Assembly (NCBI GenBank): GCA_963702755.1
Contig: CAVPDZ010000010.1
Span: forward strand, 310,001 to 374,000
Length of the DNA: 64,000 nucleotides
DNA from: JAJPKK01 sp963702755
GTDB taxonomy: Bacteria; Pseudomonadota; Alphaproteobacteria; Rhizobiales; Xanthobacteraceae
Reading direction: 5' to 3'
Numbering within the stretch: position 1 is the stretch's first letter; each line of letters begins with the position of its first letter. Below the pieces are notes generated by a model. It was not told the origin of the DNA. It saw nothing but the letters and a program-made list of their open reading frames with translations, and made no database searches. This document shows positions 38,790 through 48,122 of the stretch, in pieces. A program made the position numbers and the translations under genes.

Positions 38790-39524
38790 TCAGGCCGTCC
38801 CCACGCCGAAATAACCAGCGAGCTGATATTCCATCAGCATGAACCCTGCCGTCAGGATCGCTACGTTTGCGGCAACGGCATAGCGCTCGAAGCTCGCCGT
38901 GCGCCGCCACTGCACCATGACCACGAGAAAGACCGCCAAGGCGATCAACTGGCCGATCTCGACGCCGATGTTGAATCCGATCATGTTCAGGACGAGCCCG
39001 TTGCTGTTCAGCCGCAAGGTCTGCAGCTTGGTGGCAAGCCCAAAGCCGTGGATCAGGCCGAACAGCGCCACCGCGATCTTGTTGTTGGGCTGACGGCCAA
39101 ACACCGTCATGAAGCCGCCGAGATTGTCGAACGCCTTGTAGACGACCGAGAGCCCGATCAGCGCGTCCACCAGATAGGCATTGACGTCGATCTTCAGCAG
39201 AACGCCCGCGAGCAGCGTGATGCTGTGGCCAAGCGAGAACAGCGAGACGTAGATGAGCACGTCCTTCATGCGGTAGACGAAGAAGATCACGCCGAAGATG
39301 AACAGCAGATGGTCGTAGCCGGTGACCATGTGCTTTGCACCCAGATACATGAAGGGCAGGATGTCCGGCCCCTTGGTTGCCGCGACAAAGGCCGCGTCCT
39401 TGCCGCCGATGCCATGCGCCACCGCGGTCAATTGCGCGGCATCGAACGTGAGGCAGCCGAGGAGGGAAGCGGCGAGCGCGACGGTGCGGCGCGGGTCGAC
39501 GGTGATCGTACTAAGGAGCGGCAT
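38790..39524 (-). CDS. HupE/UreJ-family membrane protein
   Basis: A 244-residue membrane protein with about six helices. The HupE/UreJ features are YLGAKHMVTGYDHLLFIFGVIFF near the N-terminus, SLFSLGHSITLLAGVLLKI in the middle and ALFGLIHGFGLATKL later. The His and Asp residues within helices are those thought to carry metal ions (nickel or cobalt) in HupE. ATG 39524 follows AGAGGGGGAA; upstream 39525-39563 is open but outside the conserved region. No hydrogenase or urease genes are near, so metal-uptake links to those enzymes cannot be claimed. Confidence 0.8.
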   Translation of the reverse strand: MPLLSTITVDPRRTVALAASLLGCLTFDAAQLTAVAHGIGGKDAAFVAATKGPDILPFMYLGAKHMVTGYDHLLFIFGVIFFVYRMKDVLIYVSLFSLGHSITLLAGVLLKIDVNAYLVDALIGLSVVYKAFDNLGGFMTVFGRQPNNKIAVALFGLIHGFGLATKLQTLRLNSNGLVLNMIGFNIGVEIGQLIALAVFLVVMVQWRRTASFERYAVAANVAILTAGFMLMEYQLAGYFGVGTA

Positions 39525-39789
39525 TTCCCCCTCTGAGCTTTTTTTCGCGGGCCTCGGTCCCACGTTTGTGCGCTTGATCGAGACGAGCGCAGCGCAAACG
39601 ACGAGTACATGAAGTTATCCGCGCAGCCAATGAATTTGGGCATAGTGTCCTGGGGGATAGGACGGCTCGCCGCTCTCATCGAGCGAAGAAATTCGCGCTG
39701 TCACGGCATACGTTATAGGCTCAGCTTCAGCGAACGCTCAGATCATCACGACAGTCCGCAGTGCCCCGACCCCCGGTCGCGCCGTTGCG

Positions 39790-40671
39790 TCAGCGTGTTG
39801 CCAAATTCCAGTTGCCAAAGGAGGCGCCGCCTCGCGGCGACGTTCCTTCGTTTTCCTTGTCCTTCTTTTCGCCATCGACCTTGAAAGCGAAGGTAAGCCC
39901 GGCGCGTATTTCGTTGATGGGGCGACCGTCGCGGATCGCGTACCGAAATGCCGCATCAAAACTCAGATTGTCCCGCACCTTCCAGATAGCGCCGACAAGA
40001 CCTGAATATTCCTCAGTCTGGTTCCAAACCTTGTCGTAAAAGATCTCCATAACCGGTCGTATGGTCCACTTCGATGGTCCTTCCAGAATAAGATCTAGAA
40101 AGGCCTCGCCGTGCTGATCGCGGGTGAGGTTGGTCTCGACATTGAAATGCGCGGTTCCCCAGTCCCAGCGTTGCGAGACGATGGCCGCCCAGCTGAATCC
40201 GACGCCGTTATCGGCATTGATGCCCGGCAGCAACGGGCCGAATTCCATGGCAATGCTCGGGCCCGGCTTGTCCTGGAGAACACCGGGGCGCGCTATGTAT
40301 TTGAGGAACGCGCCGGTCGCCTGCAGACTGGGCTCATCAATCGGCGAGACGGGGGATTTTACGAGGCCCTGGAGGACGAACTCCCACCGTTCGGCAAACC
40401 CGTAATTGATGATCATTTCAGGGGCGATGAGGCTGGTCTGCGTCCCGTCCGGCAATCGTTCTTTGAGCCCGCCGAGGGGCTGCAATTCGATCTCGACCTC
40501 TTTCACATCCGCCACGGCCGCGTCGGTACCGTCAAACGGACGGTAGGCGATCGCCGGGGTGACCAGAGCCACCACAGCGATCGCGCCCACGCCCCCGCCG
40601 AGAAAGACGCGCGACCGGTCGCATGTCCGGTGATCACGAGCGTTGGTCGACGAAGTTTTTCGTACAACCAT
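39790..40671 (-). CDS. Predicted outer-membrane beta-barrel protein
   Basis: A 293-residue exported protein: signal segment FLGGGVGAIAVVALVTPAIA, then alternating hydrophobic/polar strands ending in aromatic residues (MIINYGFAERWEFVLQGLV, VGFSWAAIVSQRWDWGTAHFNVETNLT, GLVGAIWKVRDNLSFDAAFRYAIRDG, NEIRAGLTFAFKV). The pattern fits the MetA-pathway/phenol-degradation transporter-like barrels. The C-terminal tail is hydrophilic and lacks the aromatic last residue of classical porins. ATG 40671 lies 3 bases after the stop of the cytochrome gene, so the two are coupled. It may be the outer-membrane partner of that cytochrome (inference). Confidence 0.65.
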   Translation of the reverse strand: MVVRKTSSTNARDHRTCDRSRVFLGGGVGAIAVVALVTPAIAYRPFDGTDAAVADVKEVEIELQPLGGLKERLPDGTQTSLIAPEMIINYGFAERWEFVLQGLVKSPVSPIDEPSLQATGAFLKYIARPGVLQDKPGPSIAMEFGPLLPGINADNGVGFSWAAIVSQRWDWGTAHFNVETNLTRDQHGEAFLDLILEGPSKWTIRPVMEIFYDKVWNQTEEYSGLVGAIWKVRDNLSFDAAFRYAIRDGRPINEIRAGLTFAFKVDGEKKDKENEGTSPRGGASFGNWNLATR

Positions 40672-40674
40672 GGT

Positions 40675-42339
40675 TCACCTCGACATTCGCCAGGGCGACC
40701 GGTCCGGCCAGGATTTTAAAGCCGCCGACGCCCATTCAAGCGATTTATCGGAATGGCAAATATTGCAGGCGTTCGGAATCTTCATCGCCGTTGTATCGCC
40801 CGGCGTCACGAAATGAAACGTATGGCTGCGGACGTTTTGATCGGCGATCGTCTGCTCGACCTTCGGCATGTGGCAGGCGATGCATTCGTTGCCGGGACTG
40901 CCCGCTTTGTGATGCGAATGCTGTTCGATTGTCGCCGCATGCGGTCCGGCTTGGGCATTCGGTCCGTGGCAATCGAGGCATAGCGCATTGCCCTCCTTGC
41001 GCACCATCGCGACGTTGTCGTTGCCGTGGGGATCGTGGCAGCTGAAGCAGGTAACGCCGCGCGCGTACATCAGACTGTCGACGAAGTCGTTGCCTTGCAT
41101 CCGGTTCTTGTGTCCGGTTCCATCCGGGAAGTGCGTAAAAGTGGTTTCGCCGAGCTTGTGCTCCTCGAGCTTCCAGAAATCGGCAAGGTCTTTGCCGATC
41201 TCGAACCCGACCGGCCAGTCGTAATACTTGCCCTGGATCGGATTGGTGAGGGGCTGGCCCTGGGAGTGGCACTGAATGCAGACATCGTTGGCGTGAACGT
41301 AGTCGAAGCGCGACGGGTTCAAGATGTTGTCTCGCGTCGCATGCGCCACATGTGCATCGCCGGGGCCATGACATTTCTCGCAACCGACGTTCCATTCCGT
41401 GGGTATCTTGGTCGAGATGTTGTAGTTCACAGAATGGCAGCCGTCGCAAAGCGGACCGGTCGGACGTTGGAAATTATCCGGCGGATAAAGCGCCGCCCAC
41501 CAATCAGTCCCGTTGGCGACGAAGTAGCGTCGCCACACCTTGTTGATGACATCCCACTGTGCCGGGTAGACGAAATAGTCGTCGCCGACTTTCTTGAAAT
41601 ACCGTTGCTTCCAGCGGTAGCCGTAGGTCAGCGCGACGTCATCCTTGGTGAAGTTCAGCAGCGGATCGGGCTTCGAGAGATCGGGAATGATCGCGTCGGG
41701 CTGTTGGCGCGGATCGCGCACCACGTTCGCCATCAGCGTCTTGCTCCAGCGCGCATAGACGTTCTCATGACAGTTCTTGCAGGCGGCCGATCCTACGTAG
41801 TGTGACTGCTGGCCCTGCGGCGCACGCCGGGCGGCCTCCGCGGCATCCGGCGTCATTTGCGCGACTTGCGGCAGATCGCGGATGTAGCTCACGAGCTGCC
41901 AGATCTCGCGGTCCGGCAATCCCCAGGCTGGCATGGCCGTGTTACGGATGCCGTTGCGGATATGATAGAAAATCTCGCCGTCGGGCATTGCTTCGACGGC
42001 CGCGGAGCGCAGCGCCGGAGGGTGGGGATACTGGCCGGCGCCGATGCTGGTTTTGCCGCTGCCGTCGTAGGCGTGGCACAGTTCGCATTTCTGCCGATAG
42101 AGGTCCCTTCCCGCGGTGATATCGGCGGGATCTTTGCCAACGGGATTAGCGGCGAGCTTCGCTTCAGTCGGAACGCTGTGATGCAACAGCCAGGTCGCGA
42201 CTGTGACCTCGGCGGCCGGAGGTTCGGAGCGAGCACTCGATAATCCAGGAACAAACCATCGATAAAGGGCGCCTGCGCCTGCAGCGAGCACAAGGACGAC
42301 AACACAAGCCGTCAGAACCAGCCGTCTCCACATTGCCAA
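40675..42339 (-). CDS. Nine-haem c-type cytochrome with membrane anchor
   Basis: A 554-residue protein with an uncleaved N-terminal helix (LVLTACVVVLVLAAGAGALY) and nine CxxCH sites: CELCH, CKNCH, CDGCH, CEKCH, CIQCH, CFSCH, CLDCH, CIACH, CNICH. The first lies in a monohaem class I domain (AWGLPDREIWQLVSYIRDLPQ near its end). The rest form a cytochrome c554/DmsE-like multihaem region ending IPNACNICHSDKSLEWA. Periplasmic electron transfer is certain in kind; donor and acceptor are unknown. It precedes the beta-barrel gene by 3 bases and follows the ChrB-like gene. Intact frame. Confidence 0.85.
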   Translation of the reverse strand: MAMWRRLVLTACVVVLVLAAGAGALYRWFVPGLSSARSEPPAAEVTVATWLLHHSVPTEAKLAANPVGKDPADITAGRDLYRQKCELCHAYDGSGKTSIGAGQYPHPPALRSAAVEAMPDGEIFYHIRNGIRNTAMPAWGLPDREIWQLVSYIRDLPQVAQMTPDAAEAARRAPQGQQSHYVGSAACKNCHENVYARWSKTLMANVVRDPRQQPDAIIPDLSKPDPLLNFTKDDVALTYGYRWKQRYFKKVGDDYFVYPAQWDVINKVWRRYFVANGTDWWAALYPPDNFQRPTGPLCDGCHSVNYNISTKIPTEWNVGCEKCHGPGDAHVAHATRDNILNPSRFDYVHANDVCIQCHSQGQPLTNPIQGKYYDWPVGFEIGKDLADFWKLEEHKLGETTFTHFPDGTGHKNRMQGNDFVDSLMYARGVTCFSCHDPHGNDNVAMVRKEGNALCLDCHGPNAQAGPHAATIEQHSHHKAGSPGNECIACHMPKVEQTIADQNVRSHTFHFVTPGDTTAMKIPNACNICHSDKSLEWASAALKSWPDRSPWRMSR

Positions 42340-42359
42340 CTAACCCCCCTCCAAAGTCA

Positions 42360-43175
42360 TCACCCCGGTTTCTTCGATTGGTCGCCGTGCTTCTCTTCGA
42401 CCGCATCGCGGCACCACCGATAAAACGCATCGTAAAGCGCGAGACCCGCCTCGAGTTGCGCGAGATCGTCGGCGTACATGCGCGAAAGTCCAAGCGACGC
42501 CGCCAGCAGCCCCGGAACCTGGGGCGCAAGGTCCGGTCGACTCGTATCGGCACCACGAACGATCGTGGCGAGCCGCAGCAGCGGTTCGATTGTCAGGCCG
42601 AATTCCTCGACCATCAGATCGAATGTGCACCGCTCGCCCCGATGGCTCCAGAACACGCCGTCGATATCGAATGGCACGGCGCCGAACCGCTCGGCGACAC
42701 CTTCAACCTCGGATGCGGCGACGTAGAGAAACACGGCGCGCGGATCGACAAAGCGGCGGATAAGCCACGGACAGGCAATGCGGTCGATCTTCGGCCGGGC
42801 GCGCGTGACCCAAACGGTACGCCCTTCGCGGTCGCTCTGCGGCATTCTCCCCACCGACAGCAGCGGCAGCGCAGCTTTTTTCCAGGCATCGAACCCGTGC
42901 TCGAGCGCGTCCGCGGCGACGCCGTCGTGGCGGAGCCATGCCGCGGCTCCCTGGCTGAGCCGGGCACCATTTCTGCAGATTACGACGGCTGAACGCCCCG
43001 CAAAGTCCCGCCCCCATGCCGAGGCATCGGTATGCGTTCGTCGGATTGATCCCGGAATCAGTGCCGGGCTCGCGTCGAAGTCGTCGTCGGGGCGTACATC
43101 GATCAGCACGGGACATCGCGGCGTGCCGATCAGGCGCGCAAGCTTATCCGCCGAGATGGTATTGATTGCCGACAT
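42360..43175 (-). CDS. Rhodanese-ChrB fusion (chromate resistance-type protein)
   Basis: Residues 1-110 are a rhodanese domain (VLIDVRPDDDF, active Cys in VVICRNGARLSQGAAAWLRHDG, then GFDAWKKAALPL). Residues 120-260 are the ChrB C-terminal domain (TRARPKIDRIACPWLIRRFVDPRAVFLYV, then RCTFDLMVEEFGL). ChrB-like proteins are tied to chromate sensing or resistance; the rhodanese fusion is often annotated as chromate resistance protein. No ChrA transporter is in the window. It is the first gene of the minus-strand cluster with the cytochrome; 20 bases separate them. Confidence 0.8.
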   Translation of the reverse strand: MSAINTISADKLARLIGTPRCPVLIDVRPDDDFDASPALIPGSIRRTHTDASAWGRDFAGRSAVVICRNGARLSQGAAAWLRHDGVAADALEHGFDAWKKAALPLLSVGRMPQSDREGRTVWVTRARPKIDRIACPWLIRRFVDPRAVFLYVAASEVEGVAERFGAVPFDIDGVFWSHRGERCTFDLMVEEFGLTIEPLLRLATIVRGADTSRPDLAPQVPGLLAASLGLSRMYADDLAQLEAGLALYDAFYRWCRDAVEEKHGDQSKKPG

Positions 43176-43405
43176 GGTGCGTCCTTGCTTTCAAGAGCCG
43201 GGACGCGATGCTTCGGCATGTCGCCTCGTGGGGAGACCGCGGTCCCCAGGAGCGCGAACCTAACGGCATCAACCAAACTGTCAAGGATTTCCAACGGATG
43301 AGGCGCGCCGGCCGCGAGCAAGGGCAAGCGCAAGACGACGTACAAAGTTAGCAGTGAGGCGACGCTGGAACTGTCGGTGCAAGCAATACGACCTCGGTCA
43401 CTGCG

Positions 43406-43672
43406 TCAAAGCCTATCGCGGTTCGGATCAGGCTGCGACACGGTGAAACGCGGCCGCGGGGTTTGAAGGTTTAGACCTTTCAAGGTGGCGGCTGCGTGGG
43501 CTGCCAATTTCTCGGCCAAAACCATACGGCCAAGGAGGAGCAGAAGCGTCGCGCCCAACCCGATGACATGCGCCCAACCGAATTGGGCGTCGTTCCATGC
43601 GAGCCAAGAGAATAAAATCACAATCACCAATGCGACTATTGCTGCAGCTAGGAGGATCTTTCTCATCGGCAT
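43406..43672 (-). CDS. Small two-span membrane protein (88 aa)
   Basis: Two hydrophobic helices (ILLAAAIVALVIVILFSWLAW and HVIGLGATLLLLLGRMVLA) are followed by a short hydrophilic tail (TPRPRFTVSQPDPNRDRL). Start ATG 43672 or 43666. No family recognised. It lies alone between the ChrB-like gene and the STAND regulator. Confidence 0.55.
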   Translation of the reverse strand: MPMRKILLAAAIVALVIVILFSWLAWNDAQFGWAHVIGLGATLLLLLGRMVLAEKLAAHAAATLKGLNLQTPRPRFTVSQPDPNRDRL

Positions 43673-43771
43673 GCCACCTCTCTGATTAATCCGGTGATCT
43701 TCGGAACGCTTGCCGCCGCCGGCTGTGGGTCGAGAATTCCGGCAGGCGACGCTCGCAATACCGGTGCTGAT

Positions 43772-43823
43772 GATGTCGTTGTGCCGCTGTTGTTTCTGGC
43801 CATGCGCAAAACTTTAGGCGGCG
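43772..43823 (+). repeat. Direct repeat copy 1 (hydrophobic-peptide coding)
   Basis: About 80% identical with 48123-48175. Both translate in the same way: DVVVPLLFLAMRKTLGG here and MFVVVLLLLVMRNILGG there; many differences are synonymous. The pair flanks the regulator-haloperoxidase block. Confidence 0.45.
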
Positions 43824-43877
43824 TCGTGACCACCGCTGGGTGTCACGGCACTCGGGACATCGCGGCGCGCCGATCAG

Positions 43878-46679
43878 TCAGCGGGACTGTCCAAACCAGT
43901 GACCGAGGCTTTCAGTGGCCTTGCGCTCCAGAGTTCCGGCGCCCTGCAGCTTTGCGACCTTGATGGCCAGCCGGAACGATGCTGCGGCTTTGACCTTTTG
44001 GCCGCGCGGCGCACGCGCGAACAACTCGCCGCGCAGCCGGTGGAGTTCCGCGTCGTAGTAACGCTCGCCGTGTGCTTCGGCCAATGTGGCAGCGTCCTCA
44101 ACCGCTTTGACCGCTTCCGTGTGATGCCCCGCCTTCATGTGCGCTTCCGCCAATAATCCCAGCAGATAACACAGGAAATGACGTGATTGCGTGGCCTGCA
44201 AGGCGGCAATTGCTTCGGTCAGGAGCTCAATGCCACGTTCGGGGGCACCGCTTGCAGCGCCGCACCATCCAAGCACGCCCGTGCTCCAGGCTTTCAGCAT
44301 TGCAAGGTCATGCTCAGTCGCTAACTGCATGCTCGCTTCGGCGTGCTGCGCGGCGAGCGCTACATCGCCCAGAACTTGCGCCACCGATGACGCGAAATAG
44401 AGCGTCAGCCCCAGGGTAAACGGATCATTGAGACCCCTCGCGATAGCGAGCGCATTGTCCGCAATTGCACGCGCGCGTTCCTCCTCGCCGGCAAACGCCA
44501 GTGATAACGCCGAGAAATACCGAGCGCACGTGCCGGCATCGTGGTTGCCGTACCTTGACGCCATCGCTTGATGAATCTTGGCTTCATAGACGGCAAGTCC
44601 AGCCTCCGCGTGCCTGTGGACATCCGCGAATTTGCCGCGTCCAAATGATGTTGCCCAGGAAGCGTGGTGGGCCTGAAGCTTTAGTCCCGCGTCGCCTGAT
44701 TTTTCGGCGAGCGCCAGCAGCCTTTCGCAAAGCCGCCATGCGAGGTCAACTTCACTTCGCCCCCACCGATACATCCATTGGCCCCAGAGCGCCGGGAAAA
44801 TTTCCGCGTTCTCACCCAAACATTCGCAAAGCGCCTCGGCCCTGGAATAAGCCTCCAAGACTTCGGGCGCTCCAAATCCGCGCATAGCTATGAAGGCGGC
44901 GCCCAGGCCAATGAGCAATTCGACTTCGACCTTGGTACGCTCGATGTCATCAGCAATGTTCCAGATGGTTTCGCGCGCCCTCTGCAGATGTCTGATTGCC
45001 TCTTCGTTGGCACTCCGGCGCAAGGCTTTGGCGGCGGCGCGCTGGTGATGAGGAATCGCGCGCGCGAACTCGTTGCCGCGCTCGAAATGTTCCGCCAGCT
45101 CTGATGCGATCATGTCCAGCTTGCCGGCCCAGGCCGCTTCAAGCCGGCGACCGACGCGTGAGTGGCTGAGGGCGCGGCGCGTTCCCGGCAGACGGTCGTA
45201 CAACAGTTCGCGATAGAGATCATGCCGGAAGGAGTAAAGCTCGGTGCGCGTACCGTCCGGCCAAACGGTCGACCCGGCAGCAACGATGAAAACGCCTTGC
45301 CGCACCAGGTGCGCGCAGGTGCTCTCGACCTGCTCGACGTCGATCTCCATCGCGGCGGCAACGGCAGCGGCTGCAAATTCGCGTCGGATCGCGCTTGCGG
45401 CTGTCAGGAGATTGCGGTCGCGTTCGTCAAGCTCGTCGATCTGCTGGTCAATGAAGCGTCGCGTGTTATGCGGGATCGACACGAACGCGCCAGGCATCCG
45501 CGCCGGAGCCTCCTGTTGCACCAGCTGGCCGACAATGCTGGTCATGAACAATGGATTGCCGCCTGTTCGCTCCAGCAATAGATCGGCCATCTCGCGCATC
45601 CGCATCCCGCCGTGATCATCGCTGAGATGAGTTTTCAGATAGGCTTCGACGGCCTGGAGATTGAGGGGATTGAGCGGGATTTCCATGCACATCCGATGCA
45701 ACGCAAGTTCCGTCATCAGGCTGGTAAGTCCGACCTTGGTGGCCGCCACGTCAGCGGGCCTGAAAGTTGCCAGCACCATCAGGCGGGCGGGTTCCGAACG
45801 GCGTGCGACATGGGCAATCCAGTCGAGCGTCGAGGCGTCACTCCAGTGAATATCTTCGAGCTTCAGAACGAGCGGCAAGTCCGCGGCAATCGCCTCGAGC
45901 GCAAGCGTCAATTCGCGCATCATGCGCTCGCGCGTCGGGCGGCTGCGAGCTTCCAACGTATTGCGCTCAGACGGAGTCCACAGCGACGGCATTTGTGCGA
46001 GCCAACTCGGCGCTTGTGTTGAAAGAATCTGTTTCACTGTCGCGCCATTTTGTCCGCCCGCCAATCGTATCAACGCCTCGATCAAGGGCAGATAGGACTC
46101 GCCGACACCGTGATGGTCGAGACATTGGCCGTGCGCGATCCTGACGCAATCGACGGCTCGCAATTGATCCAGAAAGGCATCAGCGAGCGCGCTCTTGCCG
46201 ATCCCGGCCTCGCCGGTCACGAACACGATCTGACGACGGCCCGACCGTGCATCTTGGAAGTGGCGTACCAGCTGATCGAACTCGACGACCCGCCCGACCA
46301 GCCTCGCGGGGTCAGGCGTTGACAGCTGTAGTGGTGTTGGTGTGCTGCCTCGAACAACAACTGCGGTGGCGGGCACCATGAGGCGATAACCACGCCGATG
46401 TCGGGTCTCAATGTACTGCGGGCTCCGGGCGGCATCACCCAACGCGCCCCGCAGTTCCTGGATGCAGGACGTGAGCGCGTCATCACCCACCGCCAGCCGC
46501 CCCCAGACGCGATCGAACAATTCCTGCTTGCTGACCAGTTCTTCCGCCCGCTCGGTCAGCAGATGCAGCACGCCAGATGCCCGCGGCGTGAGCCTAACTT
46601 CGCTGTCATTGCGCCAAAGCCGCCCGGTTCGCACATCAAACCGAAATGGGCCAAACGCAAATTGCGAATCCACAGCCAT
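43878..46679 (-). CDS. Large STAND-type regulator: winged helix, AAA ATPase, TPR
   Basis: A 933-residue protein. Residues 1-105 are an OmpR/ToxR-type DNA-binding domain (FGPFRFDVRTGRLWRNDSEVRLT, DDALTSCIQELRGALGD, HRRGYRL). An AAA/NACHT-like ATPase follows with Walker A GEAGIGKSAL about residue 155 and Walker B LVLKLEDIHWSD. The C-terminal 450 residues are degenerate TPR/helical repeats. Such CadC-like/adenylate-cyclase-type regulators integrate a signal by ATP-dependent oligomerisation. It diverges from the haloperoxidase gene over 124 bases, so that gene is the likely target. Frame intact. Confidence 0.85.
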   Translation of the reverse strand: MAVDSQFAFGPFRFDVRTGRLWRNDSEVRLTPRASGVLHLLTERAEELVSKQELFDRVWGRLAVGDDALTSCIQELRGALGDAARSPQYIETRHRRGYRLMVPATAVVVRGSTPTPLQLSTPDPARLVGRVVEFDQLVRHFQDARSGRRQIVFVTGEAGIGKSALADAFLDQLRAVDCVRIAHGQCLDHHGVGESYLPLIEALIRLAGGQNGATVKQILSTQAPSWLAQMPSLWTPSERNTLEARSRPTRERMMRELTLALEAIAADLPLVLKLEDIHWSDASTLDWIAHVARRSEPARLMVLATFRPADVAATKVGLTSLMTELALHRMCMEIPLNPLNLQAVEAYLKTHLSDDHGGMRMREMADLLLERTGGNPLFMTSIVGQLVQQEAPARMPGAFVSIPHNTRRFIDQQIDELDERDRNLLTAASAIRREFAAAAVAAAMEIDVEQVESTCAHLVRQGVFIVAAGSTVWPDGTRTELYSFRHDLYRELLYDRLPGTRRALSHSRVGRRLEAAWAGKLDMIASELAEHFERGNEFARAIPHHQRAAAKALRRSANEEAIRHLQRARETIWNIADDIERTKVEVELLIGLGAAFIAMRGFGAPEVLEAYSRAEALCECLGENAEIFPALWGQWMYRWGRSEVDLAWRLCERLLALAEKSGDAGLKLQAHHASWATSFGRGKFADVHRHAEAGLAVYEAKIHQAMASRYGNHDAGTCARYFSALSLAFAGEEERARAIADNALAIARGLNDPFTLGLTLYFASSVAQVLGDVALAAQHAEASMQLATEHDLAMLKAWSTGVLGWCGAASGAPERGIELLTEAIAALQATQSRHFLCYLLGLLAEAHMKAGHHTEAVKAVEDAATLAEAHGERYYDAELHRLRGELFARAPRGQKVKAAASFRLAIKVAKLQGAGTLERKATESLGHWFGQSR

Positions 46680-46698
46680 CTTCTGGCTCGTCCTAAAT

Positions 46699-46709
46699 TT
46701 TCCCGGAAA
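46699..46709. promoter_or_regulatory. Candidate operator in divergent promoter
   Basis: TTTCC-C-GGAAA with a second related half ACCCGGAA at 46712-46719 lies between the STAND regulator and the haloperoxidase gene. Close to the regulator's start; candidate site for autoregulation. Confidence 0.3.
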
Positions 46710-46803
46710 TTACCCGGAACTCAGCCAGGACTTTCCGAGCCGACGCTGCAAGGATTTCTGGCACGCGGCGGCGTGGGCCGCAATCAAGACAAGGGGAGTC
46801 CGG

Positions 46804-48039
46804 ATGAATGCCAGTCATTACAATGCGTTGGCTGTCCTCGGTCTGCTTGCCTTGGCGCAGCCAGCATCCGCTAACGTTATCGACGATTGGAACGACAAGG
46901 CCGTCGCCTTCGTCGTGCACCAAAAAATCGGTCCCCCGCCGGGGGAACGGATCATTGCCATGACGCAGCTGGCAATGTTCGACGCCGTCAACTCGATCGA
47001 ACGGAAATACCGCCCTTACCTCGTGCAGCTTCCGGCCGCCGCAACGACCTCGAAAGCGGCCGCTGCCGCCGTTGCAGCGGCAGCGGTACTCGCAAGCATC
47101 AACGACAAGGCGAAAGCACAAATTGACGGCGAACTCGCGACCTATCTCACCAGCATTCCAGACAGCGCGGCCAAATCCGAGGGGATCAAGCTTGGCGAAG
47201 CGGTTGCAGCCAAGATCCTGGCGGCGCGTGCGAACGACGGCGCCAACGGTGTGGACACCTATCGGCCGCGCACGTCACCCGGCGCCTACGTGCCGACCGC
47301 GCCTGTTTTTGCTCCACAGTGGCCAGGCGTCAAGCCATTCGCCTTGACTAGCTCATCGCAGTTTCGGCCAGCCCCGCCCATCGCGCTCACGAGCTCCGAG
47401 TGGGCGGCAAATTACAACGAGATCAAAGAACTTGGCGGCCGCGCCAGCACAAAACGCTCAGCGCGGCAGACCGAGGACGCTCATTTCTGGATAGCGACTG
47501 ACGGCCGCGTCGGATATCCCGTCATTCGGACAATAGCGATCGAGAAGGAGCTCAGCCTCATCGACTGTGCACGCCTGTTCGCCCTCACGGCGGTCGCGCG
47601 AGCCGACGCACTGATAGCTGTGTTCGACGCCAAGTATCACTACGACTTCTGGCGCCCGGTCACCGCCATCCGCAACGGTGACATCGATAGCAATACCGGT
47701 ACTGAGCGTGACGCTTCCTGGCAGCCCATCGATGCAACCCCCATGCATCCAGAATATCCGTGCGCGCACTGCATTGTCAGTGCCAGTCTTGCCGGGGTCG
47801 TGCAGGCAGTTTTTGGCACGGCCGAGATACCAAAAGTTTCGATGACGAGTCCGACTGCACCTGGCGTTATCCACCAGTGGACCAACGTGCGCGCTTTCAG
47901 CGACGAAGTTTCCGAAGCGCGGATTTGGGCTGGCTTTCACTACCGCTTCTCCACAAAAGTCGGCCAGGACATGGGTTACAAGATCGGTGAGTACGTGGTG
48001 AAGAATTTTATGCAACCGGTCTCAGTAGCCACGCCCTGA
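46804..48039 (+). CDS. Vanadium-dependent haloperoxidase-type PAP2 protein
   Basis: A 411-residue exported protein (signal ALAVLGLLALAQPASA). The PAP2/VHPO active-site elements are recognisable: KYHYDFWRPVTAIRNGD (Lys and Arg), HPEYPCAHCIVSAS (variant of PSGH, with His) and SEARIWAGFHYRFS (Arg and His). These bind vanadate or phosphate, so activity could be haloperoxidase or acid phosphatase. The PSGH-to-PCAH change is common in this periplasmic subfamily. ATG 46804 follows GGGGAG; the longer frame to 46411 overlaps the divergent gene. Confidence 0.8.
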   Translation: MNASHYNALAVLGLLALAQPASANVIDDWNDKAVAFVVHQKIGPPPGERIIAMTQLAMFDAVNSIERKYRPYLVQLPAAATTSKAAAAAVAAAAVLASINDKAKAQIDGELATYLTSIPDSAAKSEGIKLGEAVAAKILAARANDGANGVDTYRPRTSPGAYVPTAPVFAPQWPGVKPFALTSSSQFRPAPPIALTSSEWAANYNEIKELGGRASTKRSARQTEDAHFWIATDGRVGYPVIRTIAIEKELSLIDCARLFALTAVARADALIAVFDAKYHYDFWRPVTAIRNGDIDSNTGTERDASWQPIDATPMHPEYPCAHCIVSASLAGVVQAVFGTAEIPKVSMTSPTAPGVIHQWTNVRAFSDEVSEARIWAGFHYRFSTKVGQDMGYKIGEYVVKNFMQPVSVATP

Positions 48040-48122
48040 AACCAGGGTGTGCGTGCCTATGCTCGGCAGCTTTGTTGAAGCGCGCGCTCGTCGTCCGAAC
48101 GGACGAGCGATGATCAATTGAT

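Noticed and set aside
46411..46803. N-terminal extension of the haloperoxidase frame
   Set aside because: It overlaps the divergent regulator gene antisense; the signal peptide and ribosome-binding site place the start at 46804.
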